Shown here: positions 28,587-38,477 of the stretch, in pieces | How the letters are laid out: each line of letters opens with the position of its first letter | Numbering within the stretch: the first letter of the stretch is position 1 | Assembly: GCF_900109095.1 (NCBI RefSeq) | Contig: NZ_FNYZ01000005.1 | Span: 1 to 64,000, forward strand | Length of the DNA stretch: 64,000 nt | Direction of reading: 5' to 3' | Source of the DNA: Sphingobium sp. AP50 | GTDB lineage: Bacteria; Pseudomonadota; Alphaproteobacteria; Sphingomonadales; Sphingomonadaceae | Translations under genes and position numbers: made by a program | The notes under the pieces: model-generated | Database searches by the model: none | Told to the model about the DNA's origin: nothing | Seen by the model: the letters and a program-made list of their open reading frames with translations, nothing else

Positions 28587-28868
28587 ATGCGCTATTCCAC
28601 CCGGATCAAGCCGATCAGCTATTTCAAGGCCAATGCCGCCGAGGTGCTGGCAGAGCTGAACGACGGCGCCGAACCGATGATCCTCACCCAGAATGGCGAG
28701 GCGAAGGCGATCATCCAGGATATCCGGTCCTATGAAAAGACGCAGGAAACTTTGGCGATGCTGAAGATACTGGCGCTGGGCATGGAAGAAGTCCGCACAG
28801 GCAAGACAACCCCACTGGAAGATGTCGTCGCCGAAATCAAAGCACGCCGTCGCGAAACCCATGGCTGA
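28587..28868 (+). CDS. Phd/YefM-family antitoxin
   Basis: 93 residues. The N-terminal Phd/YefM DNA-binding domain is clear (RIKPISYFKANAAEVLAEL, then MILTQNGEAKAIIQDIRSYE). The C-terminal part is helical and charged (for example EVVAEIKARRRE-type sequence) and would wrap around the toxin. The gene overlaps the toxin gene by 8 bases, the usual coupling for such pairs. A GAGGA site before 28587 was used to choose the start. Confidence 0.88.
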   Translation: MRYSTRIKPISYFKANAAEVLAELNDGAEPMILTQNGEAKAIIQDIRSYEKTQETLAMLKILALGMEEVRTGKTTPLEDVVAEIKARRRETHG

Positions 28869-29196
28869 ACCGCCCTATCCGGTCCGATTGGCCGATAGCG
28901 CAATGAACGATCTTGCGGACATTCGATCCTATATCGCTGAGCAGCGCTCGCCTGAGGATGCAGATCGCCTGATCGACATGCTGGTCGATCGCATGGCCTC
29001 CTTGCGTCACTTTCCTTTGCGCGGGAGTGTTCCGCTCGAACTCGATGCGCTGGGCGTCCGCGACTACAGGCAGTTGCTTCAGAATCCCTATCGTATCGTC
29101 TATCACTTTGCTGAAGACGCGGTCGCCATTCTGATGATCGCCGACGGCCGTCGCGATATGCAGGCGCTTTTACAACAACGGCTGCTCGGTTCGTAA
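28861..29196 (+). CDS. ParE/RelE-superfamily toxin
   Basis: 111 residues. Typical ParE/RelE layout: strand ([13 protein letters not shown]), two helices with DIRSYIAEQ, then [27 protein letters not shown] and a last strand with [19 protein letters not shown]. The NPYRIVY segment is a hallmark. RelE members cut ribosome-bound mRNA and ParE members poison gyrase; the conserved residues seen here fit ParE somewhat better, but this is not decisive. The pair is complete and appears intact. Confidence 0.87.
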   Translation: MAEPPYPVRLADSAMNDLADIRSYIAEQRSPEDADRLIDMLVDRMASLRHFPLRGSVPLELDALGVRDYRQLLQNPYRIVYHFAEDAVAILMIADGRRDMQALLQQRLLGS

Positions 29197-29254
29197 AAGC
29201 GCGATGGCGCACCCACATTTGCGCCCTGCCCCGCGCTGGGCTAGACCGCGCCCC

Positions 29255-30127
29255 ATGTCCACGACCTTCACGCTCGACACCGCGACCAGTCGCGCCAATC
29301 CCACGCCCGCGCCGATGAAGCGCCTGACCGTGCCCGCCATCCAGCGGCGCAAGTTCGAAGGGAAGACGCAGGAACCGCTGGTGATGCTGACCGCTTATAC
29401 GGCGCGTCAGGCCCAGTTGCTCGATCCGCATTGCGACATGCTGCTGGTGGGTGATTCGCTGGGGCAGGTCATCTACGGCCTGCCCTCTACCCTGCCCGTC
29501 ACGCTCGACATGATGGTCGCCCATGGCGCCGCAGTAGTGCGCGGCAGCTATCATAGCGTCGTGTTGGTCGACATGCCCTTCGGCAGCTATGAGGCATCCC
29601 CGCAACAGGCCTTTGCCAGCGCCAGCCGCATCATGGCGGAAACCGGCGCGGCGGGCGTGAAGCTGGAAGGCGGCGTCGCTATGGCGGAGACGATCAGCTT
29701 CCTGACCCAGCGCGGCATCCCGGTCATGGCCCATATCGGCCTGACCCCGCAGGCGGTGAATGCCCTTGGCGGCTATGGCGCACGGGGCAAGAGTCAGGAA
29801 GAACATGCCAAAATATTGGGCGATGCCCGCGCCGTGGCCCAGGCGGGCGCCTTTTCCATGGTAATCGAAGGAGTGATGGAAGACATTGCCATCGCCGTCA
29901 CCGACAGCGTCGACGTGCCGGTCATCGGCATCGGTGCGTCGGCCCGGTGCGATGGTCAGGTGCTGGTCACGGAGGACATGCTGGGCATGTTCGAACGGGT
30001 GCCGCGTTTCGTGAAGCGGTACGATAATATCGCTGAAACAATCGGTAATGCAGCGCAACGTTATGCCGCAGATGTCCGTGGCCGGACATTTCCGACCGAA
30101 GAACAGGTCTATCGCCCTAAAAAGTGA
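29255..30127 (+). CDS. panB: Ketopantoate hydroxymethyltransferase (PanB)
   Basis: 290 residues. First step of pantothenate synthesis: adds a hydroxymethyl group from methylene-THF to 2-oxoisovalerate. Motifs: [26 protein letters not shown] with the Mg-binding Asp, [25 protein letters not shown] and FSMVIEGV with the catalytic Glu. The start at 29255 (MSTTFTL) fits the family length better than an earlier in-frame ATG at 29204. No panC nearby. Confidence 0.96.
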   Translation: MSTTFTLDTATSRANPTPAPMKRLTVPAIQRRKFEGKTQEPLVMLTAYTARQAQLLDPHCDMLLVGDSLGQVIYGLPSTLPVTLDMMVAHGAAVVRGSYHSVVLVDMPFGSYEASPQQAFASASRIMAETGAAGVKLEGGVAMAETISFLTQRGIPVMAHIGLTPQAVNALGGYGARGKSQEEHAKILGDARAVAQAGAFSMVIEGVMEDIAIAVTDSVDVPVIGIGASARCDGQVLVTEDMLGMFERVPRFVKRYDNIAETIGNAAQRYAADVRGRTFPTEEQVYRPKK

Positions 30128-30202
30128 TTTGCCTGTGGCATAAGCGCCGCTATTGATCGCGCCTTCCGGCAGATATTTCTGACCCATTTCTCGGAGAATC
30201 CC

Positions 30203-30901
30203 GTGGCCCTCACGCCGCAAAACAGCGAAGCCTTCATGCGCGAGGTCGATGAAGCCGTCCGTCAGGACCGCCTTCTGACCTATTGGGAGCGCTATGGCCG
30301 CCTGACGCTGGCCGCCATCATCCTGGGTCTGGCTGCTTTTGGCGGCTGGCTCTACTGGCAGCATTATAGCAAGACCCAGTCGGAAGCCGTGTCCGAGAAG
30401 ATGGACGCCGTGCTGACCACGGCCGCCGGTGGTGGCACGCCCGATGCCAAGGAACTGGACGCGCTGGCCGATGCCAGCCAGCCGGGCTATCGCGCCGCCG
30501 CCCTGCTGACCAAGGCGGGTCTGGCTGCGCGCAAGGGCGACAGCAAGACCGCGATCGCCGCCTATGCCGCCATGGCCGCCGACAGCAATCTGGACCAGCC
30601 CTATCGCGATCTGGCGCTCATTCGCCAGACTGCGCTGGAGTTCGATACGCTCAAGCCGCAGCAGGTCGTCGACCGGCTGAAGCCGCTGGCGATCGAGGGC
30701 GCCCCCTGGTTCGGCAGCGCGGGTGAACTGGTTGCGCTGGCCTACGTAAAGATGAACAAGACCGACCTGGCAGGCCCGATGTTCGCCGCCATGGCCAAGG
30801 ACGCCAATGTGCCGGAATCGATCCGTTCACGCGCGCGTCAGATGGCCGGTGTCATGGGCATCGATGCGGTCGAAGTTCCGACCGAAACCACCGAAGGATG
30901 A
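30203..30901 (+). CDS. YfgM-like TPR membrane protein
   Basis: 232 residues starting with GTG (CGGAGA site upstream). One transmembrane helix (about 34-51, LTLAAIILGLAAFGGWLYW) and a periplasmic region of TPR-like helices (GYRAAALLTKAGLAARKGD, then YRDLALIRQTALE). It matches the YfgM/TPR_21 family, which in E. coli binds SecYEG and periplasmic chaperones. The gene order yfgM-bamB-der is the same as in E. coli, which supports the call. Its TGA overlaps the bamB ATG. Confidence 0.85.
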   Translation: MALTPQNSEAFMREVDEAVRQDRLLTYWERYGRLTLAAIILGLAAFGGWLYWQHYSKTQSEAVSEKMDAVLTTAAGGGTPDAKELDALADASQPGYRAAALLTKAGLAARKGDSKTAIAAYAAMAADSNLDQPYRDLALIRQTALEFDTLKPQQVVDRLKPLAIEGAPWFGSAGELVALAYVKMNKTDLAGPMFAAMAKDANVPESIRSRARQMAGVMGIDAVEVPTETTEG

Positions 30902-32247
30902 TCGAGCGGATGGCAAGCATGAAGATGGGCCGTGCAGTAACGATGGCGGCTCTCGTCGCCTTGCTGGCGGGCTGCGGCGTCGTCGGTGGCAAAAAGGGTG
31001 GCCCCAAGACCCCGGTCCTGGGCAACCGCGTATCGATACTGAGCAACGAACAGGGTGTCGAGGTCGAGCCTTCGCTGGCCGACGTGCCGGTCAGCCTGCC
31101 CGCCCCCTATGTCAATGACGCATGGGCGCAGCCGGGCGGCGATCCGTCCAAGGCGATGGGCCATGTGTCGCTGGGCGGTTCGCCGAGCCAGGTGTGGAGC
31201 ACCAAGATCGAGGGCAGCACGCCGCAGGCACGGCTGGCAGCATCGCCGGTCGTTTCGGGCGGCAAGTTGTTCGTGACCGATGCGGGTGCCCATGTCATCG
31301 CATACGATGCGGCCAGTGGGTCCAAGCTGTGGCAGACCAGCCTGCCTTCCGAAGGCAAGGGCAATGGCCGCGCGCTGTTTGGCGGCGGCGTGAGTGTGCT
31401 GGGCGATCGCCTGTTCGCCAGCACCGGTCTGGGCGATGTATTCGCGCTCAATGTCGCAGACGGTTCGATCATCTGGAAGAAGCATCCGGGCGGCCCGCTG
31501 CGCGGCGCTCCGACGCTGGAAAACGGCCATGTCTATGTGATGGGTCAGGACAATCAGATCTTCGCAATCAACCAGAGCGATGGTGAAACCCAGTGGACCG
31601 ATAGTGGCACGCTGCAAGTGACCGGCATTTTCGGTGTTGCCGCCCCGGCCGCTGCGCAGGGTACGGTGATCGCGGGCTATAGCTCGGGTGAAATCACGGC
31701 CTATCGTTATGAAAATGGCCGCAGCCTGTGGGGCGATGCCCTGTCGCGCACCAGCATTTCGACGGCCGTGGCGACGCTGACCGATATCGATGCCGATCCG
31801 GTTATCGATCGCGGCCGCGTGTTCGCCATCGGTCAGGGCGGCCGCATGGCCAGCTATGAACTGACCAGCGGCCAGCGCCTGTGGGAAATCAACATTGCGG
31901 GCATTTCCACCCCCGCCGTGGTGGGCGAATGGGTGTTCGCAGTGACCAGTGACGCCCGCCTGCTGTGCGTGGCGCGCGCCACCGGCAAGATCCGCTGGGT
32001 CAGCCAGTTGCGCCGCTGGCAGAAGGAAAAGAAGAAGGACAAGGCGATTCGCTGGACTGGCCCGGTTCTGGCCGGCGGCAAGCTGATCGTCGTGTCGACG
32101 CGCGGCGAAATGGTCTATGTCGATCCGGCCAGCGGTAACGTCCAGTCGACCGTCGACATGGACAAGCCGATGTCGCTATCCCCGATCGTCGCCAATAATA
32201 TGCTTTATATTCTGGCAGACGATGGAAAATTGACAGCGTTCCGCTAA
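30898..32247 (+). CDS. bamB: Outer-membrane assembly lipoprotein BamB (PQQ-like propeller)
   Basis: 449 residues. Lipobox LLAGCG places the lipidated Cys at about residue 26. The mature part is an eight-bladed beta-propeller with repeated PQQ-type segments (VIAYDAASGSKLWQT, VFALNVADGSIIWKK, ITAYRYENGRSLWGD, MASYELTSGQRLWEI, LLCVARATGKIRWV). BamB is the scaffold lipoprotein of the BAM complex. ATG at 30898 overlaps the stop of the yfgM-like gene; a second in-frame ATG at 30910 is also possible. Confidence 0.92.
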   Translation: MIERMASMKMGRAVTMAALVALLAGCGVVGGKKGGPKTPVLGNRVSILSNEQGVEVEPSLADVPVSLPAPYVNDAWAQPGGDPSKAMGHVSLGGSPSQVWSTKIEGSTPQARLAASPVVSGGKLFVTDAGAHVIAYDAASGSKLWQTSLPSEGKGNGRALFGGGVSVLGDRLFASTGLGDVFALNVADGSIIWKKHPGGPLRGAPTLENGHVYVMGQDNQIFAINQSDGETQWTDSGTLQVTGIFGVAAPAAAQGTVIAGYSSGEITAYRYENGRSLWGDALSRTSISTAVATLTDIDADPVIDRGRVFAIGQGGRMASYELTSGQRLWEINIAGISTPAVVGEWVFAVTSDARLLCVARATGKIRWVSQLRRWQKEKKKDKAIRWTGPVLAGGKLIVVSTRGEMVYVDPASGNVQSTVDMDKPMSLSPIVANNMLYILADDGKLTAFR

Positions 32248-32265
32248 GAGCGACAAATATGCTAA

Positions 32266-32306
32266 GCGCTACTCCCGTGCAGGCCCTGCCTGCGCGGGAG
32301 TAGCGC
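32266..32306 (+). terminator. Hairpin between bamB and der
   Basis: A 12-bp stem (GCGCTACTCCCG / CGGGAGTAGCGC) with a loop of about 17 bases that can pair further (GCAGG/CCTGC), followed by GTTT. It lies 18 bases after bamB and 36 before der, so it may reduce rather than end transcription into der. Confidence 0.65.
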
Positions 32307-32342
32307 GTTTAATCGGTTTGAATTTTTGGAAGGAATACGGGC

Positions 32343-33710
32343 ATGCTGCCCACGGTAGCTATCGTCGGACGTCCCAATGTGGGCAAGTCCACCCTGTTCA
32401 ACCGTCTGGTCGGCAAGAAACTGGCGCTGGTCGACGATCAGCCCGGCGTGACGCGCGACCGGCGGGAGGGCGAGGTAAGCCTGCTCGGCCTGGACTTCAC
32501 GATCGTCGACACCGCCGGTTATGAGGATGAGGACGCCAATTCCCTGCCCGGCCGCATGCGCATGCAGACGCAGGCCGCCGTGGAGGATTGCGACGTCGCC
32601 CTGTTCATGATCGATGCGCGTGCCGGCGTCACCCCGCTGGACGAGGAAATCGCCCGCTGGCTGCGCGCCAACGACACGCCCGTCGTCCTGATGGCGAACA
32701 AGGCAGAGGGCAAGGCGGCCGATGACGGGGTGATGGAGTCCTTCGCGCTCGGCCTGGGTGAACCCATCCCCTTTTCCGCCGAACATGGTCAGGGGCTGGC
32801 CGATCTGTTTCAGGCACTGCTGCCCCTTCTTGATCGCGAGGAATTTCAGGCGGACGAGAAGGAATTTTACGAAGACGAGGAAAGCGCGCCGCTGAAGCTC
32901 GCCATCGTCGGTCGCCCCAATGCGGGCAAGTCCACGCTCATCAACAAGTTTCTGGGCGAAAACCGCCTGCTGACCGGACCGGAAGCCGGTATTACGCGCG
33001 ACAGCATCGCCGTCGACTGGATGTGGACCGACCGCGAAGGGCTGGATCGTCCCGTGCGCCTGATCGACACGGCCGGGATGCGCAAGCGCGCCAAGGTGCA
33101 AGAGAAGCTGGAAAAGCTGGCGGTGTCGGACGGCCTGAACGCTGTGAACTTCGCCGAAGTCGTCGTGCTGATGATCGATTCCACCCGTGGTCTTGAGGCG
33201 CAGGATCTGCGCATTGCCGACAAGGTATTGGAGGAGGGGCGCGCCCTCGTCGTCGCGCTTAACAAGTGGGACACGGTGGAGCATGGCTCGGCGCTGTACC
33301 AGGGCATCAAGCAGGCGCTGTCCGATGGTCTGGCGCAGGTGCGCGGCGTGCCGATCATGACGATTTCCGGAGCGACCGGAAAGGGTCTGGACGACCTGAT
33401 CCAGGTCGCCTTCGAAACGCGGACCGCCTGGTCGAAGCGCGTGTCGACCGGCATCCTCAACCGCTGGTTCGAAACCGCGCTGGAGGCCAATCCGCCGCCG
33501 GCGCCGGGCGGCAAGCGGATCAAGCTGCGCTACATCACCCAGAACAAGACCCGCCCGCCGACGTTCGTGCTGTTCGGCACGCGGCTGGACGATCTGCCCG
33601 AAAGCTATCGCCGCTATCTGGTGAACGGCATTCGCAAGGAACTGGGTTTTGGCGCGGTGCCGGTGCGGCTGACGCTGCGCAGCCAGAAAAACCCTTACGC
33701 GACCAAGTAA
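32343..33710 (+). CDS. der: Ribosome biogenesis GTPase Der (EngA)
   Basis: 455 residues with the unique tandem GTPase layout: first G domain with GRPNVGKST (about 8-16), DTAGYED and NKAE; second G domain with GRPNAGKST (about 190), DTAGMRKR and NKWD; then the C-terminal KH-like domain (FVLFGTRLDDLPESYRRYL). Der binds the large ribosomal subunit and is essential for its maturation. Third gene of the yfgM-bamB-der set. Confidence 0.97.
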   Translation: MLPTVAIVGRPNVGKSTLFNRLVGKKLALVDDQPGVTRDRREGEVSLLGLDFTIVDTAGYEDEDANSLPGRMRMQTQAAVEDCDVALFMIDARAGVTPLDEEIARWLRANDTPVVLMANKAEGKAADDGVMESFALGLGEPIPFSAEHGQGLADLFQALLPLLDREEFQADEKEFYEDEESAPLKLAIVGRPNAGKSTLINKFLGENRLLTGPEAGITRDSIAVDWMWTDREGLDRPVRLIDTAGMRKRAKVQEKLEKLAVSDGLNAVNFAEVVVLMIDSTRGLEAQDLRIADKVLEEGRALVVALNKWDTVEHGSALYQGIKQALSDGLAQVRGVPIMTISGATGKGLDDLIQVAFETRTAWSKRVSTGILNRWFETALEANPPPAPGGKRIKLRYITQNKTRPPTFVLFGTRLDDLPESYRRYLVNGIRKELGFGAVPVRLTLRSQKNPYATK

Positions 33711-33715
33711 ACACG

Positions 33716-33928
33716 ATGGCGGCCGACATGCTGCATGTGAACGCCAGGGGCATGAAATGTCCCTGGCCTGCCCTGCGTGCGGCGCGCGCCATGCGGGAGG
33801 CCGACGCCATCCTGATCGAGGCGGACGACCCGATCGCTCCCAGCGAACTGGAAGCGCTCGCCCAGCAGCAAGGATGGGACTTTGCTGCGCTCGATGCCTG
33901 TCGTTTTTCGCTCCGTCGCGCGGCCTGA
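33716..33928 (+). CDS. TusA-like sulfurtransferase-family protein
   Basis: 70 residues. Starts with MLHVNARGMKCPWPALRAARAM, the TusA/SirA pattern with the active-site Cys in a CPxP motif, followed by the helix-strand pattern of the small fold (AILIEADDPIAPSELEALAQQQGWDF). TusA proteins carry persulfide sulfur, for example to tRNA thiolation. It starts five bases after der, so it is almost certainly co-transcribed with it. Confidence 0.85.
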   Translation: MAADMLHVNARGMKCPWPALRAARAMREADAILIEADDPIAPSELEALAQQQGWDFAALDACRFSLRRAA

Positions 33929-33962
33929 TCGACCATCCAAATCCGTTGCGCGCCGCGACCCT

Positions 33963-33978
33963 TTAACCCCCTGTTTAC
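33963..33978 (+). promoter_or_regulatory. CtrA-like box TTAA-N7-TTTAC before the Hpt gene
   Basis: TTAA, seven bases (CCCCCTG), then TTTAC, 42 bases before the GTG start. The geometry fits the alphaproteobacterial CtrA box with one mismatch; an Hpt gene would be a plausible CtrA target. Confidence 0.4.
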
Positions 33979-34020
33979 GCGAAAAGCCTATTTTCAGCGA
34001 CGCATCTAAGGGAGTGGCGG

Positions 34021-34455
34021 GTGTCTTATCAACAGGCCGATCTGGTCAACTGGACCGACTTTGCGCGGACCCGGAGCGAACTGGGCGCCGCATTTCTGCG
34101 CATTCTCGGCTATTTTCGGGAAGATGGCGTGAAGTCGATCGCCGCCGTCGAAGAAGCGTTCCGCGCCCGCAACGCCGCTGCGCTGGTCAGCCCGGCTCAT
34201 ACGCTGAAGGGCGAATCCGCGCAGTTCGGCGCCTATCGCCTGAGCGCCATGGCCGAAGAAATTGAAATGACCGCCCGCCGCTGTGTGGAAACACGCGAGG
34301 GGCCGGACGAACTGATCGAAACGGTCGTCGCGCTGCGCCCCTGCTTCACCGAGACGCTGGCGCTGATCGACCGGGATGCCAGTCCGCTGGTGCCGCGCCG
34401 TCCCGCAACCTTCGGGCGCCGTGTCGATGCGCCGACATTCGGCCGCGCCGGATAA
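34021..34455 (+). CDS. Hpt-domain phosphotransfer protein
   Basis: 144 residues, GTG start after GGGAG. A single histidine-phosphotransfer domain: the phosphoryl-accepting His lies in HTLKGES (about residue 60), between amphipathic helices of a four-helix bundle. The tail (about residues 118-144) is Arg/Pro rich and probably disordered. Hpt proteins relay phosphate between hybrid histidine kinases and response regulators. No kinase or regulator gene lies nearby, so its partners are elsewhere. Confidence 0.85.
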   Translation: MSYQQADLVNWTDFARTRSELGAAFLRILGYFREDGVKSIAAVEEAFRARNAAALVSPAHTLKGESAQFGAYRLSAMAEEIEMTARRCVETREGPDELIETVVALRPCFTETLALIDRDASPLVPRRPATFGRRVDAPTFGRAG

Positions 34456-34502
34456 TCGGATCGCGCAATTACGTCTTGAAACAAAACTAATGCTGCCCCC
34501 AT

Positions 34503-35516
34503 ATGATGGGCATGACTCGCTTTTCCCTGCTCGACCTCGTCCCGGTTCGCGAAGGCGATACTGCCGCGACCGCCCTTGCCAACGCTGCCGATCTGGCCGC
34601 CCATGCCGAAGCGCTTGGCTATCACCGACTCTGGGTGGCGGAGCATCATGGCATGGCCGGCATCGCATCGGCGGCGACGGCCGTCGTACTGGCCCATATC
34701 GGCCATGCCACCTCCACCATCCGGATCGGCGCAGGCGGCATCATGCTGCCCAATCATGCGCCGCTGCTGATCGCCGAACAGTTCGGGACGCTGGATGCGC
34801 TTTTCCCCGGTCGGATCGATCTGGGGTTGGGGCGCGCGCCTGGTTCCGACCAGCGCGTATCGCAGGCGATCCGACGGACGCTGACCGGCGGGCCGGATCA
34901 GTTCCCCCGCGACGTCATGGAATTGCAGGCCTATTTTGCGGGCGACGATCGTCTGGCTATTCAGGCGACACCGGGCGCAGGCGCGCAGGTGCCGATCTGG
35001 ATCCTGGGCTCCAGCCTCTATGGCGCGCAACTGGCCGCCGCGCTCGGCCTGCCCTATGCCTTTGCTTCCCATTTCGCGCCGGCCATGCTGGACGAAGCGA
35101 TCGAAATCTATCGGCGTGACTTCCGGCCGTCGGCCGCGCTCAAATATCCCTATGTTATGGCTGGTTATAATGTCTTTGCCGCCGACACACAGGATGAAGC
35201 GCAATTGCTGGCCAGTTCGATGCAGCAGGCCTTTGTGAAGTTGCGCACCGGCCAGCCCGGCAAGTTGCAACCCGCGGTGCGCGACTATTTCGACAGCCTG
35301 CCGATGCAGGCGCAGGCGATGCTGGCCGACGTGCTGAGCGTATCAAGCATCGGCACACAGGCCGATGTCGAGCGGGATATTGCCGCCTTCCTGCGCCGTA
35401 CCCAGGCCGACGAACTGATCCTGACCGGTCAGATTTTCGATCCGCAGGCGCGCAAGCATAGCTTTGCCATCGCCATGGCGGCGGCTCAGGCCATCGCGAC
35501 GCGCGAGCCGGCCTGA
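34503..35516 (+). CDS. Luciferase-like flavin-dependent oxidoreductase (MsnO8 type)
   Basis: 337 residues. A bacterial-luciferase-like (LLM) TIM-barrel monooxygenase that uses reduced FMN. Typical segments: [11 protein letters not shown] at the start, [43 protein letters not shown] and [16 protein letters not shown]. This pattern is the MsnO8/YhbW subgroup, whose physiological substrate is mostly unknown. Three in-frame ATGs cluster at the start (34503, 34506, 34512). The 3' end overlaps the convergent acyltransferase gene by 31 bases. Confidence 0.9.
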   Translation: MMGMTRFSLLDLVPVREGDTAATALANAADLAAHAEALGYHRLWVAEHHGMAGIASAATAVVLAHIGHATSTIRIGAGGIMLPNHAPLLIAEQFGTLDALFPGRIDLGLGRAPGSDQRVSQAIRRTLTGGPDQFPRDVMELQAYFAGDDRLAIQATPGAGAQVPIWILGSSLYGAQLAAALGLPYAFASHFAPAMLDEAIEIYRRDFRPSAALKYPYVMAGYNVFAADTQDEAQLLASSMQQAFVKLRTGQPGKLQPAVRDYFDSLPMQAQAMLADVLSVSSIGTQADVERDIAAFLRRTQADELILTGQIFDPQARKHSFAIAMAAAQAIATREPA

Positions 35517-36694
35517 ACTTCCCCTTTCAGGCGCCCGCCGCTCAATATTCCTGCGGCGGTGGGCGCAATCCGGCGTAATGCCGTGCCGACAGCCACGACC
35601 ACAGCCAGCACGATCAGCGGTTGCAGGATCAGATAGACCGGATAGAGCGGCGCGCCCATCCGACCGGACAGAGCGCCCAGCACGGGTCCACCCAGCCAGA
35701 TCAGGATCAGATGGGCGCAGAAGAGGAAGAAGGCATAGGGTTCGATACGCAATAATGTGCCGCGTATCCGGCTGCCTGCCAGCGCCCATGCCAGCCGCCA
35801 GAAGGCCAGTGCCGCCGCGATGCGCACGGCGAGATCGATAGCCGTCTGGGTCGTGCGTGCGCCTGTGTCACCGACGGTAATCGCACGATAGAGTTGCAGC
35901 CCCATCAACAAGGCGAAGGGGGCGACGGCCAGTAGCCATGGCATGGCCACGGCACGCTCCGCCCAGCCGCCGCGCCGCGCCAATATGCCGGTGGTGAAGA
36001 AGAACAGGATCGATGCGCGCATCAGCACCGGCGGCCCCAGTCCGGCGATGTGACAAGCCGCCGCCGTCAACCCGATCAGCGCCAGCGTCCAGGCCGGAAG
36101 CCGGACCAGCAGCGGCGCGGCGACCATGCACAGGAACAGATCGCGCAGGAACGGCATCTGCACATTGATGTCGGGATTGCGGGTGATGATCAGCACTTCA
36201 TCCACCACCCACCAGAGCGATTTAGGCTGCGGCGCGGACAGGTTGAACAGCCATGCGGCTCCCCCCACCAATAGGATGGCAATGATGTTCCACAGCGCCA
36301 TCGGCAGCAATATGGTGCGCGCCTTGCGCCGGACATGACCCGCCCAGTCACGGGTTCGACTGGAGGTTGCGACCAGCCAGCCCGATATCAGCCCCAGCAG
36401 GGGCACCGCGCTCCGCCCGAACATTTCCATCAGCAGCCAGCGCAGATTTTCCTGCGGCGTACCGCGCAGGGCCGCCAGCGCCTCGCCATTCTGCCCGGTC
36501 CAGGCGTGGACATAGACCACCCCCAATATGCAGATGACACGCGCTATCGCGATCGCGTCGGAGCGGCGCGCTCCATCGGCCGGCAGAGTGAAAGACAAAA
36601 GACCATCCCGATTGTTACGCCCTGACAATGCCCAAGTCCCTCTGCCTGTTCCCCGTCCGAATTGTCTCATCCGGAATGGAGCTGTTTCAGGCAA
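35486..36694 (-). CDS. Acyltransferase 3 family membrane protein
   Basis: 402 residues with about ten transmembrane helices. The first helix carries the family motif region [18 protein letters not shown] with the conserved His, and the Arg-rich loop [15 protein letters not shown] follows, as in OafA/Acyltransferase_3 proteins that O-acylate cell-surface sugars or lipids. The first 40 residues are hydrophilic. Substrate unknown; no polysaccharide cluster is adjacent. Confidence 0.85.
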   Translation of the reverse strand: MPETAPFRMRQFGRGTGRGTWALSGRNNRDGLLSFTLPADGARRSDAIAIARVICILGVVYVHAWTGQNGEALAALRGTPQENLRWLLMEMFGRSAVPLLGLISGWLVATSSRTRDWAGHVRRKARTILLPMALWNIIAILLVGGAAWLFNLSAPQPKSLWWVVDEVLIITRNPDINVQMPFLRDLFLCMVAAPLLVRLPAWTLALIGLTAAACHIAGLGPPVLMRASILFFFTTGILARRGGWAERAVAMPWLLAVAPFALLMGLQLYRAITVGDTGARTTQTAIDLAVRIAAALAFWRLAWALAGSRIRGTLLRIEPYAFFLFCAHLILIWLGGPVLGALSGRMGAPLYPVYLILQPLIVLAVVVAVGTALRRIAPTAAGILSGGRLKGEVQAGSRVAMA

Positions 36695-36821
36695 TGCTTA
36701 ACCCTTGTCTTCCAGACTGATGCGGGCCGTGCGCAATTGGAGATAAGCCAATATTTACCAATCTCGCCTAATCACTGCCTGTTTGCCGGAAGCCTTCCGG
36801 TCAAGGGGACGACAAAGGCTC

Positions 36822-38477
36822 ATGACCCATATGCCGGGCGCTCAACATTTCTCTGCTGCTTCCACGCCCTCGCACATGACCCCCGGCCAATCGATGGGGA
36901 TGGTGTTCCAGATCGCCGGGTCAAGCTCCAAGGTGCTGATCGATTCCCATCTCCTTGCCCTGCTGGGGCAGGATGAAGACCCCTGTATCGCCATGGCCGG
37001 GCAGGTCGGCAGCCAGGTGAAGATGCGAGTCGGCGATTGCTGGCTGATCGCCAGCGTGCGGGCGATGATGCTGGATCAGGCCAGCCAGGGCATCATCGCC
37101 GATATCGATTTTCTGGGCGAAGGCGATGAGGAAAAGCTGACCGGCCGCATCTTCCGCTTTCGTCGCGGCGTCACCCGCTATCCCACACCCGGCACCGACA
37201 TTTTCCCGGTGTCGAGCCATGACATGCAGCAAATCTATGCCGCCGACGATCGGCCGCATGTGCAGATCGGCACCGTCTATCCCACGAGCGATACCCGCGC
37301 CGCGCTCTATGTCGATTCGATGCTGGGCAAGCATTTCGCGCTGCTGGGGTCGACCGGCACCGGCAAGTCGACCAGCGCGGCACTGATCCTGCACCGCATC
37401 TGCGACCTGTCTCCGCAGGGGCATATCGTCATGATCGACCCGCATGGCGAATATGGCGCGGCTTTCGCCAGCAATGGCGCGGTCTATGACATCAGCAATC
37501 TGGCCCTGCCCTATTGGCTGATGAATTTCGAGGAACATTGCGAAGTGTTCGTCACATCGGAGGGACCGGAGCGCACGATCGACAGCGACATCCTGGCCAA
37601 GTGCCTGCTCGCCGCCCGATCGAAAAACCGGCTGGCCGAAAGCATCGGCCGGCTGACGGTGGATTCGCCGATCCCCTATCTGTTGTCGGACCTGACCACC
37701 ATCCTCCAGAACGAGATGGGGAAGCTGGACAAGGGCACCGGATCGCTGCCCTATATGCGGCTGAAGACCAAGATCGACGAGATCAAGGCCGATCCGCGCT
37801 ACAGCTTCATGTTCTCCGGCATGCTGGTGGCGGACACGATGCAGGCCTTTCTTGCGAAGATCTTCCGCCTGCCCTCCAATGGCAAGCCGATCTCCATCAT
37901 CGACGTGTCGGCCATGCCATCCGACATCACGTCGGTCGTCGTGTCGGTACTGTCGCGGCTGGTGTTCGACTTTGCCAACTGGGCGCGGGACGAACCGCAG
38001 CGCCCCATCCTGCTGGTCTGCGAGGAAGCGCATCGCTACATTCCCAATTCGACCAGCGGTTCGGGTCAGGCGGTGCGAAAGATATTGGAGCGGATCGCCA
38101 AGGAAGGCCGTAAATATGGCATTTCGCTGGGCCTGATCACCCAGCGTCCGTCCGATCTGGCCGAAGGCGTGCTGTCGCAGTGCGGCACCATCATCGCCAT
38201 GCGCCTGAACAATGATCGCGATCAGGCCTTCGTGAAAGCCGCCATGCCCGAAGGCGCGCGTGGCTTTCTCGATTCCATTCCGGCGCTGCGCAATCGCGAA
38301 TGCATCATCTGCGGCGAAGGTGTGGCCGTGCCGATCCGCGTGTCGCTCGATACGCTGGAAGAGCATCGCCGTCCTGCATCGGGCGACCCCAGCTTCACCG
38401 AGCTATGGCGTCAGTCGGGCAATGAGGCCGATATTCTGGACCGCACTATCACCCGCTGGCGCAGTCAGGGGCGTTAA
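36822..38477 (+). CDS. HerA-like ATP-binding protein (DUF87)
   Basis: 551 residues. An N-terminal barrel of about 130 residues (HAS-barrel-like) is followed by an FtsK/HerA-type ATPase: Walker A GSTGTGKSTSA (about 176-184), Walker B IVMIDPHGEYG (about 203-213), a second acidic motif LLVCEEAHRYIPN (about 400) and the sensor segment LITQRPSDLAEGVLSQC with an arginine finger region. HerA works with NurA nuclease in DNA end resection, or with SIR2 or other effectors in defence systems. No NurA, SIR2 or PLD partner is visible here. The stop overlaps the convergent MATE gene at a shared TTAA. Confidence 0.85.
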   Translation: MTHMPGAQHFSAASTPSHMTPGQSMGMVFQIAGSSSKVLIDSHLLALLGQDEDPCIAMAGQVGSQVKMRVGDCWLIASVRAMMLDQASQGIIADIDFLGEGDEEKLTGRIFRFRRGVTRYPTPGTDIFPVSSHDMQQIYAADDRPHVQIGTVYPTSDTRAALYVDSMLGKHFALLGSTGTGKSTSAALILHRICDLSPQGHIVMIDPHGEYGAAFASNGAVYDISNLALPYWLMNFEEHCEVFVTSEGPERTIDSDILAKCLLAARSKNRLAESIGRLTVDSPIPYLLSDLTTILQNEMGKLDKGTGSLPYMRLKTKIDEIKADPRYSFMFSGMLVADTMQAFLAKIFRLPSNGKPISIIDVSAMPSDITSVVVSVLSRLVFDFANWARDEPQRPILLVCEEAHRYIPNSTSGSGQAVRKILERIAKEGRKYGISLGLITQRPSDLAEGVLSQCGTIIAMRLNNDRDQAFVKAAMPEGARGFLDSIPALRNRECIICGEGVAVPIRVSLDTLEEHRRPASGDPSFTELWRQSGNEADILDRTITRWRSQGR

